The notes beneath the pieces were generated by a model. The model was not told where the DNA came from. It saw only the letters and a program-made list of their open reading frames with translations, and made no database searches. This document shows, piece after piece, positions 35,366-43,792 of a stretch of 64,000 nt of DNA (positions are counted from its first letter, which is position 1; the number at the start of each line of letters is the position of its first letter). Where the stretch lies: positions 1,984,001 through 2,048,000 of the forward strand of contig NZ_CP108785.1 in NCBI RefSeq assembly GCF_045207655.1, in the 5' to 3' direction. This DNA comes from Embleya sp045207655. GTDB taxonomy: Bacteria; Actinomycetota; Actinomycetes; Streptomycetales; Streptomycetaceae. Made by a program: the position numbers and the translations under genes.

Positions 35366-35400
35366 GCTCCCGCTTCCCGCTTCCCGCTTCCCGCTTCCCG
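35366..35400. repeat. Heptameric tandem repeat, five copies
   Basis: Five units of GCTTCCC, the first being GCTCCC, run in tandem at 35366-35400 between the two serine hydrolase genes. The low-complexity tract is just upstream of the second gene and may vary in copy number. No function is evident. Confidence 0.8.
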
Positions 35401-35454
35401 TCCAGGCCACCATCCGCACCGCGTCAGCGCGACGAAAGGCGAGACCGAACCATC

Positions 35455-36723
35455 ATGACCTCCACTCGACGAAGGATGCTCGGCGTACTGGGCGCGGCCC
35501 CACTCGCCGCCGGAACCGTGCTCGGGGCCGAGGGCACCGCGCGCGGCGACGCCCGGGCCGACCGGGACACCCGATCCCCCGGCCCGATCCCCGAGGGGCT
35601 CGGGCCGGGGGGCGAACTCGACAGGTTCGTGGCGGACCTGGCGGCCAGGGACGCGTTCTCCGGCACCCTGCTGATCACCCGACGCGGCCGGACCGTGCTC
35701 TCCCGGGCCTACGGCATGGCCGACCGGCGACGCGACGTACCGATCACACCCGACACCCTCTTCGCGCTCGCGTCGGTGACCAAGCTGTTCACCGCCGTCG
35801 CGGTCGCCCAACTCGTGCAACGGGGCCGACTCTCCTACGCGTCGACCGTGGGCACCTACCTCGACGGCCTGCCCGCCGAGATCGCCGACCACGTGACGCT
35901 GCATCACCTGCTCACCCACACCTCGGGCCTGGGCAACCATCAGCAGGCGCCGGGATTCGAGGAGACCGCGGCCACGTGGACCACGGCCGACCAAGTCATG
36001 GACGGCACACTCGACTTCATCCGCAGGATGCCGTTGTCCTTCCCGCCCGGCGCCGCGGACCGGTACAGCAACTCCGGGTATCACCTGCTCGGAACCATCG
36101 TGGCCCGCGTGTCCGGCCGGTCCTGGTTCGACTATGCCCGCGAACGGATCTTCCGCCCGGCGGGCATGGCCGACACCGACTTCGTCACCGCGCCCCGTTG
36201 GCGCCGCGACCCGGGCATCGCCCACCCGTACGTCAAGCAGCCCTCGGGAGAGCGCGTCGACGACGTCGCGGGACGGGTGTTCATCGGCACGCCGGCCGGG
36301 GACGCGTTCTCCACCACCTCGGACATGGACCGCTTCGCCCGAGCCCTGCTCCGCGACAAACTGCTCGCCCCGCCGTTCACCCGAACCCTCCTCGGCGGCA
36401 AGCTCCCCTTGGGGCCGCCCACTTCCGGCCCACCGCCGAAGGATGCGTCGCCCACGGGCCCGTCCCCCACCGGTCCGGCCGACCCGCCTCCCGGCGGAGG
36501 CGACCCCCGCCCACAGGCCACGTTCCAGTGCTACGGGCCGATCGGCGTGGTGCTCGCCGACCGGTGGACGTTCGGCCACGGCGGCGGCGCCCCGGGCGAG
36601 TCGACCGGCATCGAGATGTTCCCGGACGGCGAATGGGTGATCGTCGTGCTCGGCAACTACGACCAGGACACGGTGCGTCCCGTCGTCGGCATGGCCCGCC
36701 GTCTCGTCGCCGTCGCCGGATAG
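35455..36723 (+). CDS. Tat-exported serine hydrolase, class C beta-lactamase fold (paralogue)
   Basis: Exported protein of 422 residues, a paralogue of the preceding gene (shared YLDGLPAEIADHVTLHHLL block). The Tat signal is STRRRMLGVLGAAPLAAGT. Catalytic motifs are SVTK (about 103-106), YSN (about 202-204) and HGGGAPG (near 375). A proline-rich insertion (KDASPTGPSPTGPADPPPGG) is unique to this copy and sits before the third motif. ATG 35455 is used. Tandem duplication suggests related extracellular substrates such as peptidoglycan peptides or esters. Confidence 0.9.
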   Translation: MTSTRRRMLGVLGAAPLAAGTVLGAEGTARGDARADRDTRSPGPIPEGLGPGGELDRFVADLAARDAFSGTLLITRRGRTVLSRAYGMADRRRDVPITPDTLFALASVTKLFTAVAVAQLVQRGRLSYASTVGTYLDGLPAEIADHVTLHHLLTHTSGLGNHQQAPGFEETAATWTTADQVMDGTLDFIRRMPLSFPPGAADRYSNSGYHLLGTIVARVSGRSWFDYARERIFRPAGMADTDFVTAPRWRRDPGIAHPYVKQPSGERVDDVAGRVFIGTPAGDAFSTTSDMDRFARALLRDKLLAPPFTRTLLGGKLPLGPPTSGPPPKDASPTGPSPTGPADPPPGGGDPRPQATFQCYGPIGVVLADRWTFGHGGGAPGESTGIEMFPDGEWVIVVLGNYDQDTVRPVVGMARRLVAVAG

Positions 36724-37064
36724 GGCGTGTCTTCGATCTCCCGCCGCGGCCGACGTACCGGCGATCCGGGGTCGACTTCGAATCGAGTACACAAGGTAGC
36801 GAGTCGGTCACACGTGACTCGGCTTGTGCCGGGCGACCACGTCCGATCACTCACTGAGCCAAATGGTGATCGAACTCGCGGCCGGGCACGCGTCGTTGGC
36901 CTCACAGCCGATCCCGGTCGCGGACCCGGTCGAGACGGCGGCGGGCGACCTCGGCGGCCGACCGCGCCGATCCCGGGACCCCGGGGCCGGTCGACCCGCG
37001 GCGACGCGCGCGGCGTCCCGAGCGGGCCGGCCGGCCTCGGGCCCGTCCGGGGCATCCCGATGGA
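36724..37064. other. Gene-free interval between convergent genes
   Basis: About 340 bases between the serine hydrolase stop and the malic-enzyme-like gene stop. No complete gene is supported. A minus-strand frame ending at 36847 has a cysteine-containing tail (GCEANDACPAASS) but no start codon. I see no strong terminator. Confidence 0.4.
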
Positions 37065-38327
37065 TCAGGCGCTGCCCATGCCGATGCCGTTGTCGGGGTC
37101 GAGCGCGTGGGTCGCCGCGGCCGCGACGGCGGCGGTGAGGCCGGGCTGATCCGGTGCCGGAAGGAGCGCGTCCGGCGGCGTGCCCTCGACCAGCGCGTGC
37201 ACCGCGGCCACCCGTGCGCGCGCGGTGATCGGCCGCCGGGTCGTGGTGGCCGCGGTGAGCAGCCCGGGCAGCGCGTGCAGGGGGCGGGGACCGGTGGTGG
37301 CCGCCGCGAAGCGCGGTGGCGCCTCGGGCCGGGCGCGCAGGATCGGGACCTCCTCCGGCGGTGTGGCCAGCCCGGTGAGGTCGACGATCAGATCGGCCTC
37401 GGCGGCGATCGCGCGCAGGTTCCCGCCACCGGGGCCGAAGGGGTCGAACAGGGTCAGGTCGGCGATCCCGGAGGCGATCAACAGCCCGGCCAGATCCCCG
37501 CCGCGCGCCGGATCCACCAGGACCACCCGGCCGCTCGACGGCTGCACACCCCGATTGGCCAGGGCGTTGATCGTCGCGGCGGCGATCGCGACGGCGAGGC
37601 CGTCGTTGAGGGTGTCCAGCAGGAGCACCGGTGGGGTGGCGCCCAGGATCGCGCGGGTGGTGAGCACGTGTTCCGGGCGGGTGTGCACGAGCACGGCCGC
37701 CGCGAAGCCGGGGGCGAGCAGCCGTACCGCCTGCGCGATGTCCTCGACGTGCGGCGTCGCGATGGGCAACGGGAAGACGTCGAGCCCGGTGGCCCGGCGC
37801 AGGTGTACCGCCTGGGATTCGAGGGCCGGCAGCGCGGCGTCGGCGGGCAGCGCGTCGAAGTCCAGGACGGCGCTGGCATCGCTGATCAGCGCGACGCGGT
37901 GCCGGCGCCCGGTGTAGTCGTCGGTGTGTTCGGGGTGTGCCGCCAGGTGCGAGACGACGCGGCGGTCCGCGTCGGCGTCGAGCAGGGCGATGTCGTGGCC
38001 GGTGGTGGTGGCCGCGCACACGCGCAGCGTCAGTTTGCCGGTGGAGGCGGCGACGAAGACGGGATCCTGGGTGAGCAGCAGGTCCGCGCCCAGGCGTCGG
38101 GTCAGGGTCCGGGTGAGCCAGGCCAGCGTCCGGGGACCGTCGGCGTCCAGGGTGATCCGACAGGTGCCCATGGCATCCGGTTCGTCGATCCGACTCGTCA
38201 CCGTGCCGGGGGCTTCGGCCAGTACGCCCGCGACCGCGGCGGCGGCACCGGGCGGCACGTGGATCCGCACGCTGAAGGCCGGGTTGGTGGCGGGATGCCT
38301 GGGTCCGGGCATGTCGCGGTTCACCAC
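37065..38327 (-). CDS. Catalytically degenerate malic-enzyme homologue with N-terminal ACT-like domain
   Basis: About 420 residues. The order of blocks follows the Streptomyces NAD-malic enzyme: an N-terminal ACT-like regulatory part (about 18-95), VALISDASAVL (enzyme VVTDGSAVL), ALPALESQAVHLRRATGLDVFPL, IAQAVRLLAPGFAA, and INALANRG. Catalytic positions are lost. The general-base Lys of EGKAALF is Gln in ESQAVHL, the YTPG Tyr is absent, metal-binding LEDI and HDDQHG are VHTR and DTLNDG, and the GxGxxG nucleotide motif is VDPARGGDLA. It is thus an intact but probably non-catalytic relative. Starts GTG 38327 or ATG 38312. Confidence 0.68.
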   Translation of the reverse strand: MVNRDMPGPRHPATNPAFSVRIHVPPGAAAAVAGVLAEAPGTVTSRIDEPDAMGTCRITLDADGPRTLAWLTRTLTRRLGADLLLTQDPVFVAASTGKLTLRVCAATTTGHDIALLDADADRRVVSHLAAHPEHTDDYTGRRHRVALISDASAVLDFDALPADAALPALESQAVHLRRATGLDVFPLPIATPHVEDIAQAVRLLAPGFAAAVLVHTRPEHVLTTRAILGATPPVLLLDTLNDGLAVAIAAATINALANRGVQPSSGRVVLVDPARGGDLAGLLIASGIADLTLFDPFGPGGGNLRAIAAEADLIVDLTGLATPPEEVPILRARPEAPPRFAAATTGPRPLHALPGLLTAATTTRRPITARARVAAVHALVEGTPPDALLPAPDQPGLTAAVAAAATHALDPDNGIGMGSA

Positions 38328-38603
38328 GGCAACGCCCGCAACCGCGGGCCGGTGGGCACGGGAGCCGTTCGGGGCGGCATGCGCCCGGTGGTGTCGGATG
38401 TGTCCCGCCGGTCGTTCATGGCGCGGATTCCTCTCCGACTTCCCGCGGATCGAGCAGGTGCATACGTTGGCAAATCGCGTGCTGAGGCCCAGGGTAGTGC
38501 GGCCTGCCTCGGGCAGGTCGCCGGGTGGGTCGCAAGGGGCCGCGGGGACGGCTCGCAGGCCGGGTCCCGGATCGGCTCCCGATGGGTCGGGGGTCCTGGT
38601 GGG

Positions 38604-38924
38604 TCAGGCCCTCGTACAGCGACCGCCGAGGAAGGTGTGGCCCGGGTCGACGCCTCGCGCTCGGAGTTCGCGGAAGGGGTCGACGAAGAAGTTCACCGAA
38701 CCCGCGCAGTGGTACGTCGCGGACGGGGTGGTGACCGTGTCGTCGCCCGCGCCCCGGGCCCGGTCGCACGCGTAGGCCACCACGATGTCCGGGCCGTCGG
38801 TCACCGTGCCGGCGCAGACGATCGGGATCGCACCGGGAGCGGCGTCGGCCACGGCCGGGCCGAGCACGGCGGCGCCGCCCACCAGCAGCCCGGCGACCGT
38901 GGTGACGCGGGCCGGGAAGGTCAT
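38604..38924 (-). CDS. Small secreted protein
   Basis: 106 residues with a clear signal peptide (VTTVAGLLVGGAAVLGPAVADA, cleavage near residue 28). The mature part is about 78 residues with four cysteines (IVCAG, YACDR, YHCAG, GRCTR), likely two disulfides. AAGGAC lies upstream of the ATG at 38924. No family recognised. It stands alone, 276 bases from the malic-like gene. Confidence 0.75.
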   Translation of the reverse strand: MTFPARVTTVAGLLVGGAAVLGPAVADAAPGAIPIVCAGTVTDGPDIVVAYACDRARGAGDDTVTTPSATYHCAGSVNFFVDPFRELRARGVDPGHTFLGGRCTRA

Positions 38925-39153
38925 GTCGGGTCCTTGCCGAGAGACGTGTCGCCGATCGGGTGTGCGCGCTCCGCCACCGCGACGGGCACCTGCGGTACAC
39001 GCGGCGACCGGCGAAAAGCCTCTTCAGTATCGGAGCGCGCCTTCGTCCGGATCGCCCCGACACGGCCCTGTCACCCATACGAGGCGGGCGACGGTGCCAC
39101 CTCGGGCCCGCTTCGGGTTGCCGGGCACTGTCGAGATGCGATGATTCGAACAT

Positions 39154-39627
39154 ATGAACGACAACGCCGATGCCATGCCGCCCTGGGAGCTGCCCGGCCG
39201 GTTCGACGTCGTGCGCCGAAGGGACCGTCACGGCGGCGGCCGACCTCCGGTCGAGCCCGAGGCGAACGGCTTGGATCCGCGCACGGTGGAGGCGCTGTAC
39301 GAGCTGTGCCCACCCGGCTATCGCAACCACGAGGTGCTGCGCCGACACCCACGGTTGCTGGTACGGCTGGCCCGACATCACCTCCGGGCCGAGCCGGCCG
39401 AGCTCCGCCAGGGTTATTCCGACCTGCGCCGAGAGCTCAAGGACCAGGTCCCCGTACACGTCATCCCGCAGGCGCTCGCGACGTATCGCAGGGAGGCCGA
39501 CGAGATCCATCGCGCCTTCGCACGTGTGGCCGCCATCGAGCGGGCCCTGTCCGCACTCCCGCCCACCGCACCGGAGCCCGGGCGGGACGAAGCCCCGCGA
39601 CCGAACGCGACCCATCCGAGAGCGTGA
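39154..39627 (+). CDS. Hypothetical helical protein
   Basis: About 157 residues, function unknown. A Pro/Arg/Gly-rich N-terminus is followed by helices with many charged residues (YRNHEVLRRHPRLLVRLARHH, HVIPQALATYRREADEIH). The tail is proline-rich. No signal, membrane segment or known motif. The ATG follows GATTCGAACAT without a clear ribosome site. Similar short proteins are common in actinobacterial genomes. Confidence 0.62.
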   Translation: MNDNADAMPPWELPGRFDVVRRRDRHGGGRPPVEPEANGLDPRTVEALYELCPPGYRNHEVLRRHPRLLVRLARHHLRAEPAELRQGYSDLRRELKDQVPVHVIPQALATYRREADEIHRAFARVAAIERALSALPPTAPEPGRDEAPRPNATHPRA

Positions 39628-39671
39628 CCCACCGAGCACACGACTGCTCGACGGCCATCCCGTCGCCTGTC

Positions 39672-39709
39672 CGATTGGCCTAGACCTTTCTGTCGATTGG
39701 CATAGACCT
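39672..39709 (+). promoter_or_regulatory. Paired direct repeats resembling chitinase-promoter / DasR elements
   Basis: CGATTGGCCTAGACCT (39672-39687) and CGATTGGCATAGACCT (39694-39709) differ at one base and are 22 bp apart, about two helical turns. Their cores TGGCCTAGACCT and TGGCATAGACCT resemble the 12-bp direct repeats of Streptomyces chitinase promoters (TGGTCCAGACCT) and the DasR palindrome with TGGTCTAGACCA. They lie about 100 bases before a small secreted-protein gene. Confidence 0.6.
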
Positions 39710-39760
39710 GTTCGAAGGCACCCGGATAACATTCGAGCGGCATCGCACCATCTCCGATGG

Positions 39761-39781
39761 CATCTGACAAGTTGTCAAATG
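39761..39781 (+). promoter_or_regulatory. 21-bp near-perfect palindrome upstream of secreted peptide
   Basis: CATCTGACAA (39761-39770) and TTGTCAAATG (39772-39781) are inverted copies with one mismatch around a single G. The site lies about 12 bases before the ribosome binding site AAAGGAG (39793-39799) of the downstream gene. It could be an operator at the transcription start. Confidence 0.6.
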
Positions 39782-39806
39782 CCGTCCGAATAAAAGGAGT
39801 TGGCAC

Positions 39807-40028
39807 GTGAAGAAACGTATCGGACTGCTCGTCGCGGGCGCCGCCGCAACCCTGCTGCCGCTCGCCGGCGCAACCTCCGCGAGCGCCGCCGGCGAGTTCC
39901 ACATCCGAGGCGTGTACTACACGCAGGCCCAGTGCCACGCGGCGGGCCAGGCGGGCTACGAACTGTGGGGTCCGAACTTCTTCTGCGCCGACGGCCCGCA
40001 GGGGCTGATCTACCTGTACACGCACTGA
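39807..40028 (+). CDS. Small secreted peptide, probably chitin/GlcNAc-regulated
   Basis: 73 residues starting at GTG 39807 behind AAAGGAG. The signal peptide (KKRIGLLVAGAAATLLPLAG) is cleaved near ASA-AG, leaving about 46 residues. The mature part AGEFHIRGVYYTQAQC...FFCADGPQGLIYLYTH has two cysteines, probably one disulfide, and many aromatic residues that could bind carbohydrate. No family recognised. Upstream lie chitinase-type direct repeats and a palindrome, so expression is probably tied to chitin or N-acetylglucosamine. Confidence 0.72.
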   Translation: MKKRIGLLVAGAAATLLPLAGATSASAAGEFHIRGVYYTQAQCHAAGQAGYELWGPNFFCADGPQGLIYLYTH

Positions 40029-40064
40029 TTCGTACAGGCGGATTCGTACCAGGTGTGGGGTCGG

Positions 40065-41081
40065 CTACTTGTCCCGGGGAAGCGTGTTCAGGAAGGTCTT
40101 GACCGTGTCGATGGGGATCGCGAAGCCGATGCCGACGCTGCCCGCCTCGGTGCCGGTGCCCGTGTCGGGAGCAGCGCTGTAGATGGCCGAGTCGATGCCG
40201 ATGACCCGGCCGGAGAGGTCGACCAGCGGTCCACCGGAGCTGCCCGAGGTGATCGCGACGTCGGTCTGGATCGCCGGGTAGGTCAGTGTGTTGCCGGCTC
40301 CGGTCGCGACGGGCGAGGTACTCGAACCGCTCCCGTCCTCGGACGAGCCGACCGCGCTGTCCCCCGACACGGTGACCCGGCGGTCGAGTGCACTGATCAC
40401 CCCGGAGGTGACGGTCCCGGTCAGGCCCAGGGGTGAGCCGAAGGCGACCACCTCGTCCCCGACCCGGGCGGAGCCCGAGTCGCCGAGGGTCGCCGGGGTG
40501 AGACCGGAGACGCCGGTGACCCGCACCACGGCGAGGTCGTGCGCGCTGTCGGCGGCCACCACGCCGGCGGGCGCGGTCCGGCCGTCGGCGAACGCGACCG
40601 TGACGGTTCCCGCGTTCGCCCCGGCCAGGACGTGGTTGTTGGTCAGGATCCGGCCATCGGTGTCCAGGACCAGGCCCGAGCCGGTGACCGAGCCGCGACG
40701 CGTGGTCACCCGCAGCTCCACCACACTCGGCTGGACCGCGGCGGCCACCGCGGCCACCGGCGCCGCCGCGTCGGTGACCGCCGCGGTCCGCGCCGGCGCG
40801 CCGATGGCCGCCGGTGACCCGCCGTCGGACCCACCGAAGCGGTGTACGGCGGTCGCCCCGGCGAGCCCTCCGAGCAATCCGGCCGCCACCGCGGCGGCGA
40901 CCAGGGCGACCGAGGCCCGGCGGACCCGCCGACCGGACGGCCGGTGCCGGCCGGCTTCCGGCGGCGGTACCCGGGGCAGTGGCGGGATCGTCGGCACCGC
41001 GTGCTCGTCCCCCGACGAAACCGGGCCGGAGCGAATCGACATGGGTTCGGGAGTCCTTGCCTCTTCTGTCGTCATGCTCAC
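40065..41081 (-). CDS. HtrA/DegP-like membrane-anchored serine protease without PDZ
   Basis: Trypsin-fold protease of 338 residues. A cytoplasmic proline-rich N-terminus precedes one membrane helix (about 54-76), so the protease domain is extracellular. The triad is His in ILTNNHVLAG, Asp in SAHDLAVVRV and Ser in ITSGSSGGPL. The residue before GPL's serine pair is changed: the usual PGNSGGP is SGSSGGP. The C-terminus ends at the protease domain, with no PDZ. Likely envelope protein quality control or processing. Alternative ATG starts at 41081, 41075 and 41042. Confidence 0.9.
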   Translation of the reverse strand: MSMTTEEARTPEPMSIRSGPVSSGDEHAVPTIPPLPRVPPPEAGRHRPSGRRVRRASVALVAAAVAAGLLGGLAGATAVHRFGGSDGGSPAAIGAPARTAAVTDAAAPVAAVAAAVQPSVVELRVTTRRGSVTGSGLVLDTDGRILTNNHVLAGANAGTVTVAFADGRTAPAGVVAADSAHDLAVVRVTGVSGLTPATLGDSGSARVGDEVVAFGSPLGLTGTVTSGVISALDRRVTVSGDSAVGSSEDGSGSSTSPVATGAGNTLTYPAIQTDVAITSGSSGGPLVDLSGRVIGIDSAIYSAAPDTGTGTEAGSVGIGFAIPIDTVKTFLNTLPRDK

Positions 41082-41204
41082 GACTGTCGGACGTGTGCAT
41101 GAAGAAAGACTGAGAGCAGCCTCAGAGTCGGCACAGAACCTTTCGCGGATCCGATCCGACGCCCCGCCCGAGCCGGATCCGACCCGGGCGCGGGCCGCCT
41201 CGGG

Positions 41205-41636
41205 TCAACTACCGCCGTACCGTGCCCGCAACAGGTCGACGACGTCGATGTCGTCGAACAGGCCGGAGCGGCCGGCCACGGTCCACGTGGTGTTGCCGAA
41301 CGCCTCCAGCATCATCAGACAGCCGGAGAAGTCGTCCACGCTCAGTTGCTCCGGGATCAGCAGGTCGCGGGATTCGGCGGCCACGACGAGCAACTCCTCG
41401 ACCCTTTCGAGTCCGTCCGCGAATTCCTTCAACTCGCGCCAGGACATCAGGAATCCGACCTGCGAGGCCAACACGAGCTCGTTGACCCGGCCGGATCTCA
41501 TCTCCCACGGCATGGTCCCGATGCCGATGCATTCCAGGACGCTCCACTGCCAGTCGTTGTCCGGGACGACCTCGACCAGTTCCGCCAGGCGGATGTGGAA
41601 GCCGGGGCCCCGGAGCGGGAATTCGGTCTCGTTCAT
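41205..41636 (-). CDS. Hypothetical protein
   Basis: About 143 acidic residues from ATG 41636. The frame continues upstream but in low-complexity sequence with an Asp-Thr run. Sequence reads as a compact soluble domain (FHIRLAELVEVVPDNDWQWSVL, LMMLEAFGNTTWTV) and resembles proteins of unknown function found singly in Streptomyces. No motif or signal. It sits 154 bases downstream of the MMPL remnant on the same strand. Confidence 0.65.
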   Translation of the reverse strand: MNETEFPLRGPGFHIRLAELVEVVPDNDWQWSVLECIGIGTMPWEMRSGRVNELVLASQVGFLMSWRELKEFADGLERVEELLVVAAESRDLLIPEQLSVDDFSGCLMMLEAFGNTTWTVAGRSGLFDDIDVVDLLRARYGGS

Positions 41637-41790
41637 CGCGTGTGCACTCGCTCCCGTGACGTGGCGGGCCCGCACCGCCGGTCTCTTGTCGGTGTCGGTG
41701 TCGGTGTCGGAGGGGGGATCGAAGGCCCGGACGGGCCGACGCGTGCGCCCGACGAGGCGGCGCGGACGGCCGGCGCGGGCGCGGGTTCGC

Positions 41791-42750
41791 TCATCCGCCG
41801 CCTCGCATGCCGCGCCCGCCTCGCGCACCGGCGTGCGGATCCTCGACGAGCACCGATTTCGGGGCCGCATCGCCTGGCTCGCGGGTGCCATTCCCCGGCG
41901 CGAACCCCCCGTCCAGGTGTCGCGCGAGCCGTTCGCCCTCCAGGTCGATGTGCGACAGGCACCGGTGCAGGAGGCCGGGCAGCCACCAGGCCCGGTGGTC
42001 GAGGATCGCCATCACGGCCGGGACCAGCGTCATCCGCACCACGAAGGCGTCGAACAGCACACCGATCGCCGGCGCGAAGCCCATGCCCTTGACCACCGCG
42101 TTCTCGGACAACACGAAGGATCCGAACACCGAGACCACGATCAGCGCGGCGGCGGCGACCACCTTCGCGCTGTGCGCGTAGCCCACCCGCAGCGCCTCCC
42201 GCGCGGGCCGGCCGCGGGTGTACTCCTCGCGCATCCGCGAGACCAGGAACACCTCGTAGTCCATCGCAAGGCCGAACAGGATGCCGATCACCAGGATCGG
42301 CAGGAAGCTCACGATCGGGCCGGTCCCGTCGAGGCCGACCAGGCCGGACAGCCAACCCCATTGGAAGACCGCGACGACCGCGCCCAGCGCGCCGACCACC
42401 GACAGCAGGAACCCCAGGGCCGCCTTCACCGGCACCACGATCGAGCGGAAGACCACGGTCGACAGCAGGATCGCCAACCCCATCACCACCAGGCAGTACA
42501 CCGGCAGCGCGGACGCGAGTTTGGCGGCCCACGTCCAGGTCGACCGCCGTACTGCCGGTGACGTCGATCCGGGTCCCGGTGAGCGCGGCGATCGGGTCCC
42601 GCGCCCGGCGGATGTCGTCGAGGAGATCCTGGGTGTGCGCGGAGTCGGGCCCGGCCGCCGGGACCACCTCGATCATCACGGTGTCGCCGGTCGCGTTCGG
42701 CACCGGCGCCGATAGGCGAAGCGGCCCAGGCGATACAACATCGTGGACAT
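41791..42750 (-). pseudogene. MMPL family transporter remnant (internal deletion plus frameshift)
   Basis: Three pieces of one RND/MMPL transporter lie in order. At 42750 an ATG opens MSTMLYRLGRFAYRRR, the normal N-terminus. Next, near 42703, a different frame gives PNATGDTVMIEVVPAAGPDS...GTRIDVTGSTAVDLDV, normally some 400 residues further on. Then near 42530 a one-base shift leads into VYCLVVMGLAILLSTVVFRS...GLAMDYEVFLVSRMREEY and the last membrane helices, ending in a stop at 41791. About 400 codons are missing. No functional pump can be made from this locus. Confidence 0.85.
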
Positions 42751-43060
42751 CACGAACTCCCGGACGGTGCGCTGCTTGAAGCGGGGCGGAGCGGCCGTGG
42801 CCACGCTAGGAGCCGACTCGGCCCGACCACCGCGATCCGGCCCGCAGACGGGGCCATTCACACGCAACTCCCATAGAACGAAACTCAGTTCGTGGGCCAC
42901 GCTGGAGGGGCGCGGGCCGCCGGGCCGGCGCCTGCGGGAGTCGGGGGCCCGGGTACGGTGCCGACGGGGGCGCAGCGCACCGTAGTGTTCGCGCCGATCA
43001 CGCCCACCGGCCCCAACCCATCCGCCGCACCAGGCGGAACGCGTCGCGAGGAAGGCACCG
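42751..43060. promoter_or_regulatory. Divergent region with inverted repeat between MMPL remnant and regulator
   Basis: 310 bases without a gene. An inverted repeat, ACGAA (42878-42882) and TTCGT (42889-42893), lies in a locally AT-richer patch and could be an operator for either side. GAGGAAGG precedes the downstream regulator start at 43061. Confidence 0.4.
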
Positions 43061-43792
43061 ATGAGCATCCCGGATCCGCAGGCCGGCCCACCCGCGACCC
43101 ACGACCGGGGCCGCCTCCTGGTCGTCGACGACGAACCGGCGATCGTGGACACCGTCGCCCGGTTGCTGCGCTTCGTCGGTTACGACGTGCGCACCGCCGC
43201 CACCGGCCTTCAGGCGCTCACCGTCGCCCGGGATTTCCTGCCCGAGTTGATCCTGCTCGACGTCATGCTCCCCGACGGCGACGGCTTCGAGGTGCTGCGC
43301 CGACTGCGCTCGGACGAACTCCAGGTCGCGGTGGTCTTCCTCACCGCGCGCGACACCCGCAAGGACGTGGTCCGCGGCCTGACCGCCGGTGGCGACGACT
43401 ACATCACCAAGCCGTTCGGCCTGGACGAGGTCACCGCGCGTGTGGAGGCGGTGCTGCGCCGCACCCGGCGCGCGGCACCCGGCGGCGACGTACTGCGCGT
43501 CGCGGACCTCGAACTCGACGCCGCCGCCCACCAGGTGCGCCGCGCCGGACGCCCCGTCGACCTCTCGCCGACCGAATTCCGGCTGCTGCGCTACCTGATG
43601 CTGCATCCCGACCACGTGTTGACCCGGGCCCGCCTGCTGGAGCACGTGTGGTCCTACGACTTCAACGGCGACGACACCGTGGTGGCCACCTACATCAGCT
43701 ATCTGCGTCGCAAGATCGACGACGGCCAGGGCACACCGCTGATCCACACCCGTCGCGGGGTCGGGTACTGCCTGCGCACACCGCCGTGCTGA
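43061..43792 (+). CDS. OmpR-type response regulator
   Basis: About 243 residues. The receiver contains VVDDEPAIVDT (acidic pocket), phosphoacceptor Asp in LILLDVMLPDGDG (about 71) and Lys in ITKPFG (about 120). The winged helix has LSPTEFRLLRYLMLHP and VATYISYLRRKID with the final RRGVGYCLR. It resembles MprA/TrcR-like regulators. The downstream kinase starts within its last codons. The MMPL remnant lies divergently, a gene type such systems often control. Confidence 0.94.
   Translation: MSIPDPQAGPPATHDRGRLLVVDDEPAIVDTVARLLRFVGYDVRTAATGLQALTVARDFLPELILLDVMLPDGDGFEVLRRLRSDELQVAVVFLTARDTRKDVVRGLTAGGDDYITKPFGLDEVTARVEAVLRRTRRAAPGGDVLRVADLELDAAAHQVRRAGRPVDLSPTEFRLLRYLMLHPDHVLTRARLLEHVWSYDFNGDDTVVATYISYLRRKIDDGQGTPLIHTRRGVGYCLRTPPC

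Noticed and set aside
33283..35454. Very long plus-strand open frame leading into the second serine hydrolase
   Set aside because: It is antisense to the response regulator and overlaps the first hydrolase in another frame. Real homology starts at 35455 with a Tat signal.
36847..36915. Minus-strand frame ending GCEANDACPAASSITIW, reminiscent of a ferredoxin or a modified-peptide core
   Set aside because: The frame has no start codon within reach and runs antisense through other sequence; resemblance is to a few cysteines only.
41633..42703. Open frame of 356 residues as an intact gene
   Set aside because: Only its first 58 residues match MMPL; after the frameshift the true continuation is in the frame of 41791-42530.
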